Made by a program: the position numbers and the translations under genes. A stretch of DNA of 28,061 bases from a virus. The stretch is taken from positions 1 through 28,061 of the IMG/VR virus record IMGVR_UViG_3300009032_000012; one strand, given 5' to 3'. Under the pieces are notes generated by a model. It did no database searches, was not told the DNA's origin, and saw only the letters and a list, made by a program, of their open reading frames with translations. This document shows positions 1 to 7,155 of this stretch, piece after piece. How positions within the stretch are numbered: position 1 is the first letter of the stretch; each line of letters begins with the position of its first letter.

Positions 1-824
1 GATGTCGGGGTCGATGCAGTGACTCGTTGCTGATCGTAATCGGCAGGACCAGCATCGACGAGCACCACTGCGTCATGCCCTGCGACCATCGTCCACTGTG
101 GATCAGATGTGACATCATCCAGAATATTAAGCGGGGTCGCCCCTGATGCAGCTCCGGTATATACCTCAATCGTTCCTGAACCGGCACTTGTCAGGGTGAT
201 CGCAGTTCCGCCTGATGTCATTGACAGTTTAAATGTGTCGCTGCTCGTATTGACGACGTAATACAGAAAATCTGCGAGCAGTGGCGCAGGCAGTGTACCT
301 GACGACTGGATCATGACTGACGTGTTATTGGAAAGCGTCGCACCGGTGAGGATGTCGCCGGATGCCGTTACTGTGCTCTTGGTCCCGTATGTCCTAATAT
401 ATTTATTGGTTGGGGTAGCGCAGAACAATTCCAGGTCAAGGAACGTTGCGTTGACCTGTGCCGTTCCGTGCAATGCGATGACTGCTTTATTTGCGAACGC
501 CAGTTCCCCTGTGTTGCCCCACACCCCATCAGAGTTGGCGAGTATCCGACCCGGAAGCGTTCCGGTAGTCCCCAGAAGGTTTCCGGTGGTTATTTTCAGA
601 TAGCCACTTGTACCGTTCTTGAAATAAAGCATCCCTGGCGTGGAGGCGTGACCATTTACCGTTACTGATGCCATCCCGTTAGCCATGCCAGACTGATCTA
701 CATTCAGTAGCACACTATGGGAGGCCGCGATGACGACGGCATCTCCGTTTAGCGGTACAACACCTCCAACCCATGTACCGGTTGCTGACCAAAGGCCGGA
801 CGCTGCACTTGTAATTGTAGCCAT
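1..824 (-). CDS. Tail fibre / adhesin-like protein, N-terminal part (runs off the window)
   Basis: Open frame from an ATG at 824 to the window edge with no stop, about 274 codons; the C-terminus is missing. The ATG overlaps the upstream stop as TAATG, so translation is probably coupled. The N-terminus (about residues 9-42, a Trp-rich stretch with VPLNGDAVVI) resembles the start of G8-type domains found in surface and carbohydrate-associated proteins. Around residues 175-225 there is a block (FLYYVVN...FKLSMTSGG...LTSAGSG) of the kind common in phage tail-fibre proteins. No signal peptide or membrane segment is seen. From these features and its place at the end of the tail cluster I infer a virion adhesion protein. 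Receptor and enzymatic activity are unknown. Confidence 0.75.
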   Translation of the reverse strand, partial: MATITSAASGLWSATGTWVGGVVPLNGDAVVIAASHSVLLNVDQSGMANGMASVTVNGHASTPGMLYFKNGTSGYLKITTGNLLGTTGTLPGRILANSDGVWGNTGELAFANKAVIALHGTAQVNATFLDLELFCATPTNKYIRTYGTKSTVTASGDILTGATLSNNTSVMIQSSGTLPAPLLADFLYYVVNTSSDTFKLSMTSGGTAITLTSAGSGTIEVYTGAASGATPLNILDDVTSDPQWTMVAGHDAVVLVDAGPADYDQQRVTASTPT

Positions 825-1285
825 TACAGAATATCCCTTAATTGATCATCGTTTAGGCTCAAAACAATACCCACCAGCACCGACCAGCATCCTTCCAGCG
901 TTCTCGGAGTTTCTGGAATCATCCCTTTTTGCATCGCCATTTGTGCATAAGAATAAATTAATGCCTGCGCAATCCCGGCCTCTTTCCAAGGAACAGACGA
1001 TAGGAACTCCTTCGGTGTCATTTCGGGATTATTGCGTATTGATGCAACAGCCTCCCATTTCAGCCGCTCCTTGTCGTCCTCTATTGACAGAAGAATGGAA
1101 GGAGACTCTTTAACCGGCGGCACCGTCGATATTCTTTCTGCTATGGCAACAATCAGATCGGTAGGGTCATCATCGACATTCGATAACATAACTATGTCGT
1201 TAATGTCATCATGCCCCTCCCTCTGACAACAAAACCTGCACTCAATCCCCGCCAGGGTGTGCGATATTCGGTGGATAATTTTCAC
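824..1285 (-). CDS. Hypothetical phage protein, 153 aa
   Basis: The frame starts at a GTG (1285) with AAGGAGC just upstream and ends by a TAATG overlap with the partial fibre gene. I do not recognise a family. It is a soluble, acidic, mostly helical-looking protein with a Cys-rich start (CRFCC, about residues 16-20) and no signal peptide. It sits between two presumed virion or tail-associated genes, so a fibre assembly or small structural role is possible, but nothing in the sequence shows it. Confidence 0.7.
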   Translation of the reverse strand: MKIIHRISHTLAGIECRFCCQREGHDDINDIVMLSNVDDDPTDLIVAIAERISTVPPVKESPSILLSIEDDKERLKWEAVASIRNNPEMTPKEFLSSVPWKEAGIAQALIYSYAQMAMQKGMIPETPRTLEGCWSVLVGIVLSLNDDQLRDIL

Positions 1286-1298
1286 GATGCTCCTTGGA

Positions 1299-1736
1299 TT
1301 ATGTTATTGTAAGAATCGTTCCTGGGGTGGTGTTGTTAAATTTAACGGTGAAAGGTTCTGTGTCGAGCAAAGTCACACTTGAGCCATAATCCCAGAACCC
1401 AACAACAGCTTTTGACGGAGATGTCGCAGAATCGTTGTATAAAATTGCGTACCTGAACGGCCCAATACCCCCAGCGGTAGCGGTGAATACAGCCTGTGTA
1501 CCTGAAACTGTCATTACCCCCGCAGATTCAGCACTTGTTATTGTTGGCGCAATACCTCCGGCAGGATACCCGTTTGCCGATGCAGGTGCAGGATGGGAAC
1601 CGAGACTCCATCCGGTATCAGTTGCAGCAGTTGGTGCAGTATTAGTCAAGGCTACCTTGTAAACATGTGCAGAGAAATCATGCTTCCCTTTTCCTAATTG
1701 CTCTGGGAAATCGTTGAATTTTGTGAACGTTGCCAT
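1299..1736 (-). CDS. Small phage structural protein of the MATFTKF... type, 145 aa
   Basis: ATG at 1736 with AAGGAGC five bases upstream. The opening MATFTKFNDFPEQLGKGKHD followed by VYKVALTNTAPTAATDTGW matches a type of small protein often met in phage tail regions; the family's role is not settled as far as I know. The rest is Gly/Thr/Ala-rich and looks all-beta. No signal peptide. The nearest genes are an Ig-like small protein upstream and a hypothetical protein downstream. I infer a virion decoration or tail-tip accessory protein. Confidence 0.75.
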   Translation of the reverse strand: MATFTKFNDFPEQLGKGKHDFSAHVYKVALTNTAPTAATDTGWSLGSHPAPASANGYPAGGIAPTITSAESAGVMTVSGTQAVFTATAGGIGPFRYAILYNDSATSPSKAVVGFWDYGSSVTLLDTEPFTVKFNNTTPGTILTIT

Positions 1737-1748
1737 TTTGTGCTCCTT

Positions 1749-2048
1749 TTAAATTTCTTTTATTTTCATTTGAACATCATATTCCCATTTATTGCCGTTT
1801 GACGTAACGCATCTAAATGAGATCTTATATGGTGAGTCCCCAGCTGTACCAGCCCGGACTAAAACAGAAACCTTGCTTCCGTCGTTGGCGACTGATGCCT
1901 GATTGGTGACGGAGGATGACACATCAATGCCAGACTTATCAACTGCGGTTACAGTTTGGCTAGTAATGGTTTCCGGTTCCGTAAAATTTGCGCCGAAGTT
2001 CGCATCGATTGTAAACTCTTCGTAAATCTGCTTTGTAAAATTATCCAC
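1749..2048 (-). CDS. Small beta-sandwich-like phage protein, 99 aa
   Basis: GTG start at 2048 with GGAGGT four bases upstream, inside the last codons of the repeat-protein gene (8-nt overlap). The sequence reads as alternating beta strands (TVTAVDKSGIDVSSSV, then VSVLVRAGTAGDSPYKISF, then KWEYDVQMKI). This is the pattern of single-domain phage proteins with an Ig-like fold in which a DxxGxDVTSS-type segment is common. It may decorate the tail or support a fibre. There are no cysteine pairs beyond one Cys and no export signal. Confidence 0.7.
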   Translation of the reverse strand: MDNFTKQIYEEFTIDANFGANFTEPETITSQTVTAVDKSGIDVSSSVTNQASVANDGSKVSVLVRAGTAGDSPYKISFRCVTSNGNKWEYDVQMKIKEI

Positions 2049-3165
2049 GGCTACCTCCGGCTCTCCTCCTGTCGAAATTTGTCTTAGTCGAAAGCCTGTC
2101 GAAATTCATCTTAGTCATCAACCTTTCAAAATTCATCTTAGTCGAAATTATGCCGAAATGCAAAACAGGAAAATAATTTGAAAATCCCTTTTCTAGCATT
2201 GCATCAACGCCTGGAATTAAAATGGTGCCGTAGCCAGCGTTTAGCCTGTACTCCCTGGAAAACAGTGCATCTAGTCCGGACACCGAAACTGCCCCAGTCT
2301 CAAGGTTGAGAGATCTTGACCTTTGAAGCGTTGCAGGAATTCCGGATACTGAAAATGCGCCAGGAACCAATACAAGAGATCTGGATACTTGGAGCGTTGC
2401 CGGTGCGCCGGTTATTGATATTGATCCTGTCTCAAGATTGAGAGATTTACTTGAAGCCGCATATATTAATTCAGCAGGAGATCCGGCAATTGTTACCGAA
2501 CCTGGCCCAAGGGTAAGCGCCCTAGCAATCTGAAGATTTGCCAATGCTCCGGTTATCGAAACTGAACCTGGATCAAGATTGATAAACCTGGCGAGTTGGA
2601 GCGTTGCAGGAAAACCGGATATTGAAACCGAGCCTGGATCTAACGAAAGAGATCTTGAAAGTTGAAGAACCGCCGAAGATCCGGCAATTGAAACCGAGCC
2701 AGGTTCAAGATTGAGAGATTTGCTTAACGCTGTGTATATTAAACTAGCAGAGAATCCGGATATTGAAACCGAGCCTGGATCTAATGCAAGAGATCTAGCT
2801 AACTGGATAGTCGCAGGAGATCCGGCAATTGAAACTGCACCCGCCCCAAGATCAAGATATCGGGACCTTTGAAGCGTTGCCGAAAATCCGGATATCGATA
2901 TGGTTCCTGGATCTAATACAAGAGATCTGGACCTTTGGAGAGTCGCCGGAGATCCAGATATTGTTATGGACCCATATCCAAGATTGAGATCCCTTGCAAC
3001 CTGTAGACCCGCCGGAGATCCCGATATTGCTATGGCACCCGGCTCAAGGTTGAGCGTATAGCTTGAAACAGATGCACTGTCTTTACCGACTGGCCCACCG
3101 TCGGCCCATCGCTGCACAGTATCGGTATATGTTGGTCCAGCGTCGGCCCATCGAAAAGTCAGCAT
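2041..3165 (-). CDS. Tandem-repeat phage protein (13 x ~22 aa), probable tail fibre or shaft
   Basis: 374 aa, ATG directly after the stop of the lipoprotein gene (TAGATG) with only a poor ribosome site, so coupled translation is likely. After a short head with two RWADxGP motifs (about residues 5 and 20), residues ~36-325 are 13 tandem copies of a unit close to SLxLxPGSxSIxGxxAxLQ. Units are 22 residues long except the fifth and ninth, which are 25 and end in IYxAxSK. Near the C-terminus is a second repeat: three 9-residue copies based on TKMNFDRLS, then a basic tail. Repeats with an LxxG...I.G..A.L pattern occur singly in other phage tail proteins; a run of 13 suggests a fibrous or beta-solenoid shaft. 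The function is inferred from position and repetition only. Confidence 0.7.
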   Translation of the reverse strand: MLTFRWADAGPTYTDTVQRWADGGPVGKDSASVSSYTLNLEPGAIAISGSPAGLQVARDLNLGYGSITISGSPATLQRSRSLVLDPGTISISGFSATLQRSRYLDLGAGAVSIAGSPATIQLARSLALDPGSVSISGFSASLIYTALSKSLNLEPGSVSIAGSSAVLQLSRSLSLDPGSVSISGFPATLQLARFINLDPGSVSITGALANLQIARALTLGPGSVTIAGSPAELIYAASSKSLNLETGSISITGAPATLQVSRSLVLVPGAFSVSGIPATLQRSRSLNLETGAVSVSGLDALFSREYRLNAGYGTILIPGVDAMLEKGFSNYFPVLHFGIISTKMNFERLMTKMNFDRLSTKTNFDRRRAGGSRG

Positions 3166-3708
3166 CTACGGAACCGGTGCAAAAAATGGTTCAGCTGTTT
3201 GCGGGTTATAGCTCTGATTAATTTGTCCAGGTTGGTACGGTCCGTAAAAATTCGGTTTTGCAGACTCAACAAAATTGCTCGCGAACTTCTCGGCAAAATA
3301 GAAACCTGTAAACATTTTGCCAAGATCGATGAAGCCATCTGCTGTTTTTGTCGCCCATGCCCAAACGGGATGAATGGACGGCTGCACTGGTAGCTGGTTA
3401 TTGAATTTGGCAGACTCACGGACAGACAAGCTTTTCATTATTTGCACATGTACGCCTGGAGAGACCTCGACCATCTCAAATTGCAGGCTAACCGTGGGAA
3501 GTGCGGCATCTTTGGCAATCAGCCGATCACGGTTGCGGAGCGTTTGATGTACCTCGTGCTCTTTGGCTACCGAGGCATCGGCAGTATATCCGGCAGTTTT
3601 ATTTATAACTCCACCACCTTCATTGATCATTGTGTCGGTTATAGGCATGAGCCCACCGCCAGCACAACCTGATAGAAAAAGTGGTATTAAGAATATTGTT
3701 TTTTTCAT
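3166..3708 (-). CDS. Phage-encoded lipoprotein, 180 aa
   Basis: The ATG at 3708 is preferred over an upstream TTG (3720) because GAGGAAC lies just before it. The protein begins MKKTIFLIPLFLSGCAGGG, a lipoprotein signal with lipobox LSGC, Cys15 being the acylated residue; Ala at +2 predicts outer-membrane sorting. The mature part is unremarkable, with a basic/acidic helix around residues 45-65 and a Pro-rich end (ending in FFAPVP). No family is recognised. It lies in the fibre cluster next to an exported protein. It could be a lysogenic-conversion or superinfection-exclusion factor, or less likely a spanin-like lysis protein, since it is long for an Rz1. Confidence 0.75.
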   Translation of the reverse strand: MKKTIFLIPLFLSGCAGGGLMPITDTMINEGGGVINKTAGYTADASVAKEHEVHQTLRNRDRLIAKDAALPTVSLQFEMVEVSPGVHVQIMKSLSVRESAKFNNQLPVQPSIHPVWAWATKTADGFIDLGKMFTGFYFAEKFASNFVESAKPNFYGPYQPGQINQSYNPQTAEPFFAPVP

Positions 3709-3721
3709 ATTGTTCCTCAAA

Positions 3722-4102
3722 TTATTTCCCAGTCCCGAGCGGTCCGACGTTAACCGTTTCCCCGTCTACCGTGATAGTGAAATTCATGAATACAGGCGGA
3801 GCTCCACTTATTGGCGCATATGTCCAAGCGTAAGCGGGCGAGTGTGTGCTTTCGATATTCTCTAACGATACCGCCGTCATGGTAAACATGCGGACACCGT
3901 ACACAATCGGAACGTTGGGGCAATCCATCTTCGTAGTGCTAGCCGAAGCAAGAGTAGAGCAAACCTTCACCCCATCCATATACAATCGAAACTCTTTCGC
4001 CGGAGACTCGTAGGTAAACGTCACCTCTATCTTTTTATCAGCCGCCTGTGCCGATACCACAAACCCTAACCAAAATAATGTTGCGATAATTATTTTTTTC
4101 AT
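3722..4102 (-). CDS. Exported protein with a probable fibronectin-III-like domain, 126 aa
   Basis: ATG at 4102 overlaps the previous stop as ATGA and has GAGGTG five bases upstream. Residues 1-20 form a Sec signal peptide (positive n-region, hydrophobic core, AQA|A cleavage site). The mature part has a single beta-sandwich-like pattern: VTFTYESPAKEFRLYMDGVK, then MFTMTAVSLENIESTHSPAY, which resembles fibronectin type III strands. Two cysteines (in KVCST and DCPNV) could form a disulfide in the periplasm. It lies directly before the lipoprotein gene, so the two are probably co-translated and may act together in the envelope. The specific function is unknown. Confidence 0.7.
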   Translation of the reverse strand: MKKIIIATLFWLGFVVSAQAADKKIEVTFTYESPAKEFRLYMDGVKVCSTLASASTTKMDCPNVPIVYGVRMFTMTAVSLENIESTHSPAYAWTYAPISGAPPVFMNFTITVDGETVNVGPLGTGK

Positions 4103-4482
4103 TTCTTCACCTCTAAGTTTTTCTGTTCAAGCTTAGAATATACCGACGTTGCCAGTAAGATAGCTGAATCAATTGTTGGGTTTTTACCGTCTGCAAGCAG
4201 GCCACCTAAAATTGCAGCTGTGAGCGAGAGTATCGCAGATGATTTATCCGGGCGCACAAGCGCAGCTTTGACAAGAGCCTCTTCACCTTTTGCAATCATG
4301 TATTGCTTGCACATTTCAAAAAACTCACCCTCGTCGATGAATATTTTTTGATTGCTCGAAGGTCTTTCGAAATTGACTGGAGTATACCCTATGCTTGACG
4401 CTGCCATAGCCGTTCCCCCTGCATCTGTTGCCAGGATAATGTACGATACACTCCCATCTTTTTTATAAATTATTTTCGTCAT
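4099..4482 (-). CDS. Hypothetical phage protein, 127 aa
   Basis: ATG at 4482 with GAGG five bases upstream; the stop overlaps the next start (ATGA). The N-terminal half (IIYKKDGSVSYIILATDAGG) looks like beta hairpins. The C-terminal half is helical with a hydrophobic stretch (AILSLTAAILGGLLADG, about residues 82-99) that is short for a membrane span. No family recognised. It is co-oriented with fibre genes upstream and the exported pair downstream; a structural or fibre-chaperone role is only a guess. Confidence 0.65.
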   Translation of the reverse strand: MTKIIYKKDGSVSYIILATDAGGTAMAASSIGYTPVNFERPSSNQKIFIDEGEFFEMCKQYMIAKGEEALVKAALVRPDKSSAILSLTAAILGGLLADGKNPTIDSAILLATSVYSKLEQKNLEVKK

Positions 4483-4489
4483 TTCTGCC

Positions 4490-4894
4490 TCATGTTAAAT
4501 ATTCTCTACGTAAAATGCGTTTGAACTCAGCAGCTGTGATCAAGTTTGCATCACGAAGTTTAATCAGCATCTTTTTCAATTTTCTGTTTTCTGCGGTGAC
4601 TGAAACCTCTTTCATCGCTTTGATTTTTTCAACAACCAACTCGATATGTGTGTCGTTTTTAGCTGCCGCAAATATTCCCAATAAATTTGCATCTCCGATT
4701 AACTCTAGAAATTCGCTCAGCGGTATCAACACTCCGGATATCTCCGGCGCTGAATAATCTGCTAGCGGCATTACGCCGGAATAATCGCCAATCACGTTGG
4801 TATCGATTATCTCAGTATTTGCAAAAAGCGCAATATCATCTGGATAAACAATCGTGACCCCTGACATGATTACAGGGAATTTAACTTTTCTCAT
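4490..4894 (-). CDS. Hypothetical phage protein, 134 aa, helical C-terminus
   Basis: ATG at 4894 with GGGAGG six bases upstream. The first half is hydrophobic and beta-like (VKFPVIMSGVTIVYPDD). The second half (about residues 75-134) is a charged helical region rich in Lys and Glu (VVEKIKAMKEVSVTAENRKL) ending in a basic tail. This two-part layout is seen in some fibre-associated or tail-fibre-assembly proteins, but there is no motif that proves it. It immediately follows the 278-aa fibre-like gene with almost no spacing, which fits a partner of that protein. Confidence 0.65.
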   Translation of the reverse strand: MRKVKFPVIMSGVTIVYPDDIALFANTEIIDTNVIGDYSGVMPLADYSAPEISGVLIPLSEFLELIGDANLLGIFAAAKNDTHIELVVEKIKAMKEVSVTAENRKLKKMLIKLRDANLITAAEFKRILRREYLT

Positions 4895-4895
4895 T

Positions 4896-5732
4896 TTATA
4901 CCTCCCATATTGTTTTAGCTGGGTTAATTTGCAAAAGCATTGAATTTACGGCTTTGTAGAAACTCGCCTTACTATACCCCAAATGTGGCCCAGGTACATT
5001 AACACCTTCGGCATCTATTGGAAAAAAGTAATCGCCAAAGAGTGTGAAACCACTACCGTAGCCTGTATAAAAACTCACTTGCGATAAACCCTGAGTAGTG
5101 AAAGGTAGTTTCGTAGAGTCATACAAAAAGCGAAAAAAATGCCCTCCGGTTGCATAATCGCAGGCCATAAGCAATACTTTATTGGTAGGTATTTGGTTTA
5201 CAGATGAGTTGCTTAATACCCTGGTTGTGGTATTTGCATAAAGAGTATCTTTAACCGAACTAGTAGACATAACGACGAGGAGCGTTGACCCACTCAAGTA
5301 ATATTTTGTCGTATGCGGCGAATAAGCGCCACTATATGACAGCAGCCCATTTTGCTTTGTACCTGCTGTTATTACTCCGGTGAGTGTGTTAATAGTACAA
5401 TAAACAGTATTCCAAATCGATGTGCTTTTTTGCGCGAAGATGTGCAATGTGTCGGTTGCTGGTATATACAATCCAGTCCCAACAAACATATCCATTGTGG
5501 CCTCTACATTAGCAGGGGTGATTGTCCACACCAACGTCCCGGCGTTATTATAGAGTTTTATCGAAGGGGGTGGATACGAGTTGTCATAGTTAAAAACAAT
5601 GCAACTCTTATCTCCCTTCTGAGCATTCATGCCGTTAAGAACAGATGAAGTAAGATCAACGCTTGGAGCACAGTTGCTCAAGTCCAAAAAAGGCAAACCT
5701 TTACCAGTGAAATAATCAGTAATTTTACTCAT
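4896..5732 (-). CDS. Probable tail fibre / receptor-binding accessory protein, 278 aa
   Basis: The chosen start is the ATG at 5732, which overlaps the preceding stop (TAATG) and has GGAGG eight bases upstream; a longer frame from 5786 lacks this support and would overlap the previous gene by 55 nt. The protein is rich in Ser, Thr, Tyr and Gly, with several repeated strand-turn-strand patches (IKLYNNAGTLVWTIT; TVYCTINTLTGVITAG; KYYLSGSTLLVVMST) suggestive of a beta-propeller or other all-beta fold. No catalytic motif and no signal peptide are visible. Its position after a fibre-type gene suggests exposure on the tail tip. Confidence 0.65.
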   Translation of the reverse strand: MSKITDYFTGKGLPFLDLSNCAPSVDLTSSVLNGMNAQKGDKSCIVFNYDNSYPPPSIKLYNNAGTLVWTITPANVEATMDMFVGTGLYIPATDTLHIFAQKSTSIWNTVYCTINTLTGVITAGTKQNGLLSYSGAYSPHTTKYYLSGSTLLVVMSTSSVKDTLYANTTTRVLSNSSVNQIPTNKVLLMACDYATGGHFFRFLYDSTKLPFTTQGLSQVSFYTGYGSGFTLFGDYFFPIDAEGVNVPGPHLGYSKASFYKAVNSMLLQINPAKTIWEV

Positions 5733-6412
5733 TAAATTAACCTCCAGCCAATAGTTGCATCCACATAAATCATATTTATGAAACAATCTTTATTCAAAAT
5801 TAAATCTTCCGCAAGGCCCATTATCAATTTACCGTTTCTGCCTATTGTACAATTTTTCTCCTGGAACGTCCCTGAATAATCGCCAACGTTGATTTTTTGT
5901 CCAGGTGCCGGTGATGCCGGTAGCGTGCCGGTGATTGCTATAGTGCTGGTATTAACAAGGTAATTTATATCAGCCAGAATGTTAAAATTTGCAGTGATTA
6001 CGTTCACGGTTGGCGCTGCGATTGTAAGCCTCAACCAGTTTCCGGTTACTGACCCAACTGGGTTATCACCGACAATACCTGTACCCTTGCATCGATATGT
6101 TGCACCATCGCTCCCAGCTACGCATGCAGGGGTTGTGTAACTTACACCCACTGCCCACAGAGTAACCCCAGCGGCGGCAATGGCTGAAACAGTCGAAGCG
6201 GCAGCCATGTCAGCTGAAGTCGCAGCCGATATAGCGTTATTGTTTACCTCAGAAGCAACCGCGTTCATCTCTATTGATACTGCGTTTATGCTCGATGCAA
6301 TCGTTGGAAAATATGTAAACATCGATTGCATATTTGTATTAAAATTTGCCTGGCTGTCAGATCTTGCAGGTACAATCCCGCCATATGCGACAACAGTTGA
6401 GGTGATTGTCAC
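5732..6412 (-). CDS. Tail fibre protein, 226 aa
   Basis: The chosen start is the GTG at 6412: it forms a GTGA overlap with the distal tail gene and has GGAGGAG five bases upstream; the longer ATG frame (6439) has no such site. The N-terminus (about residues 18-60: ARSDSQANFNTNMQSMFTYF, then NAVSIEMNAVASEVN) matches the attachment region often seen in phage fibres, followed by an Ala/Ser-rich helical stretch (about 65-85). The C-terminal half (YLVNTSTIAITGTLPASPAP...GWRLI) is the beta-rich tip pattern seen in many fibres. I infer trimeric assembly and tail-tip attachment from the family type. Confidence 0.75.
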   Translation of the reverse strand: MTITSTVVAYGGIVPARSDSQANFNTNMQSMFTYFPTIASSINAVSIEMNAVASEVNNNAISAATSADMAAASTVSAIAAAGVTLWAVGVSYTTPACVAGSDGATYRCKGTGIVGDNPVGSVTGNWLRLTIAAPTVNVITANFNILADINYLVNTSTIAITGTLPASPAPGQKINVGDYSGTFQEKNCTIGRNGKLIMGLAEDLILNKDCFINMIYVDATIGWRLI

Positions 6413-7155
6413 GATAACTCCTCCACATCGATAGAACAATTTGAACGTCTGAAACTCTCATGTACGATTGAAAATGCTTTGAAAAATCCATATATTATTG
6501 TTTCTTCAGCCGTTGCATCTCCGATATATACCATCGCTACAGCCCTATGGTCTGCAAGAAGCCTTTGGACGTAAGGCACCCAGGTTTTAGGCATGGTGAG
6601 TGAAAAAGATGCAATTTTAGCGTAACGCCGCTCAGTTATTGTCATCCGGCCGGTAACTGCCTCAACACTTTTTGAGCTGTAATCCTGTATGCCAATTTGG
6701 GTGCCGTATAGAGTTGTACCCAGATCCCACGTTGTCCCGATTATCAACGATCCAACTGTAATGGCTGCGGCGGTAACAACCACGGTGATTGATGCAGATG
6801 GATATGCTGGCAGATCTGTTAAAACAATATTTTCCTTTTTACGAAGTGGAGAGAAACACCATGTGTAAAAATCGACAACATCTGATAGATCCATAAGGCT
6901 TGCGGAGTAGTTGTAAACTACCCCAGCAGTTGGGTCTGTCATCGTGACCGTAACTGCGTCAGCCACCATCGCCATTAGCGCTAAAGAATTGCATAGTTCG
7001 GCAGGAGTGAGCACAACAGTCATGCTGGCTGCGCATGTAGTCCCAGTACCTGTTTTCCCGTCGAACATGTAATCCTTGTTCACTGCCGCCGCCGTGATAG
7101 ACGTAACTTTGGGAGATGCTGCCAAACCGATTAAAATTGGTTTTATTGCTTTCAT
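6409..7155 (-). CDS. Distal tail / tail-tip protein, 248 aa
   Basis: ATG at 7155 overlaps the tape measure stop (ATGA) with GGAGAGGA upstream. Its place right after the tape measure and before the fibres is where siphoviruses encode distal tail or hub proteins. The sequence is Thr/Val/Ala-rich and all-beta. The C-terminal part (about 150-248) contains WDLGTTLYGTQIGIQDYSSK and VPYVQRLLADHRAVAMVYIG, ending in a strand-rich SIDVEELS, a layout seen in uncharacterised tail proteins from phages with this gene order. I do not see a lysozyme or peptidase motif. The exact role is inferred. Confidence 0.65.
   Translation of the reverse strand: MKAIKPILIGLAASPKVTSITAAAVNKDYMFDGKTGTGTTCAASMTVVLTPAELCNSLALMAMVADAVTVTMTDPTAGVVYNYSASLMDLSDVVDFYTWCFSPLRKKENIVLTDLPAYPSASITVVVTAAAITVGSLIIGTTWDLGTTLYGTQIGIQDYSSKSVEAVTGRMTITERRYAKIASFSLTMPKTWVPYVQRLLADHRAVAMVYIGDATAEETIIYGFFKAFSIVHESFRRSNCSIDVEELS

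Noticed and set aside
730-1113. 127-codon plus-strand frame overlapping the left-end genes
   Set aside because: It lies opposite two minus-strand genes that have ribosome sites and TAATG coupling. The product has no recognisable pattern, and no plus-strand promoter is seen.
2175-3060. Regular DNA repeats as a CRISPR array
   Set aside because: The 66-bp units are coding, diverged copies with no constant repeat plus unique spacer structure.
3159-3419. 86-codon minus-strand frame inside the lipoprotein gene
   Set aside because: Different frame within a gene that has a clear lipoprotein signal and ribosome site; the product is basic and looks like out-of-frame translation.
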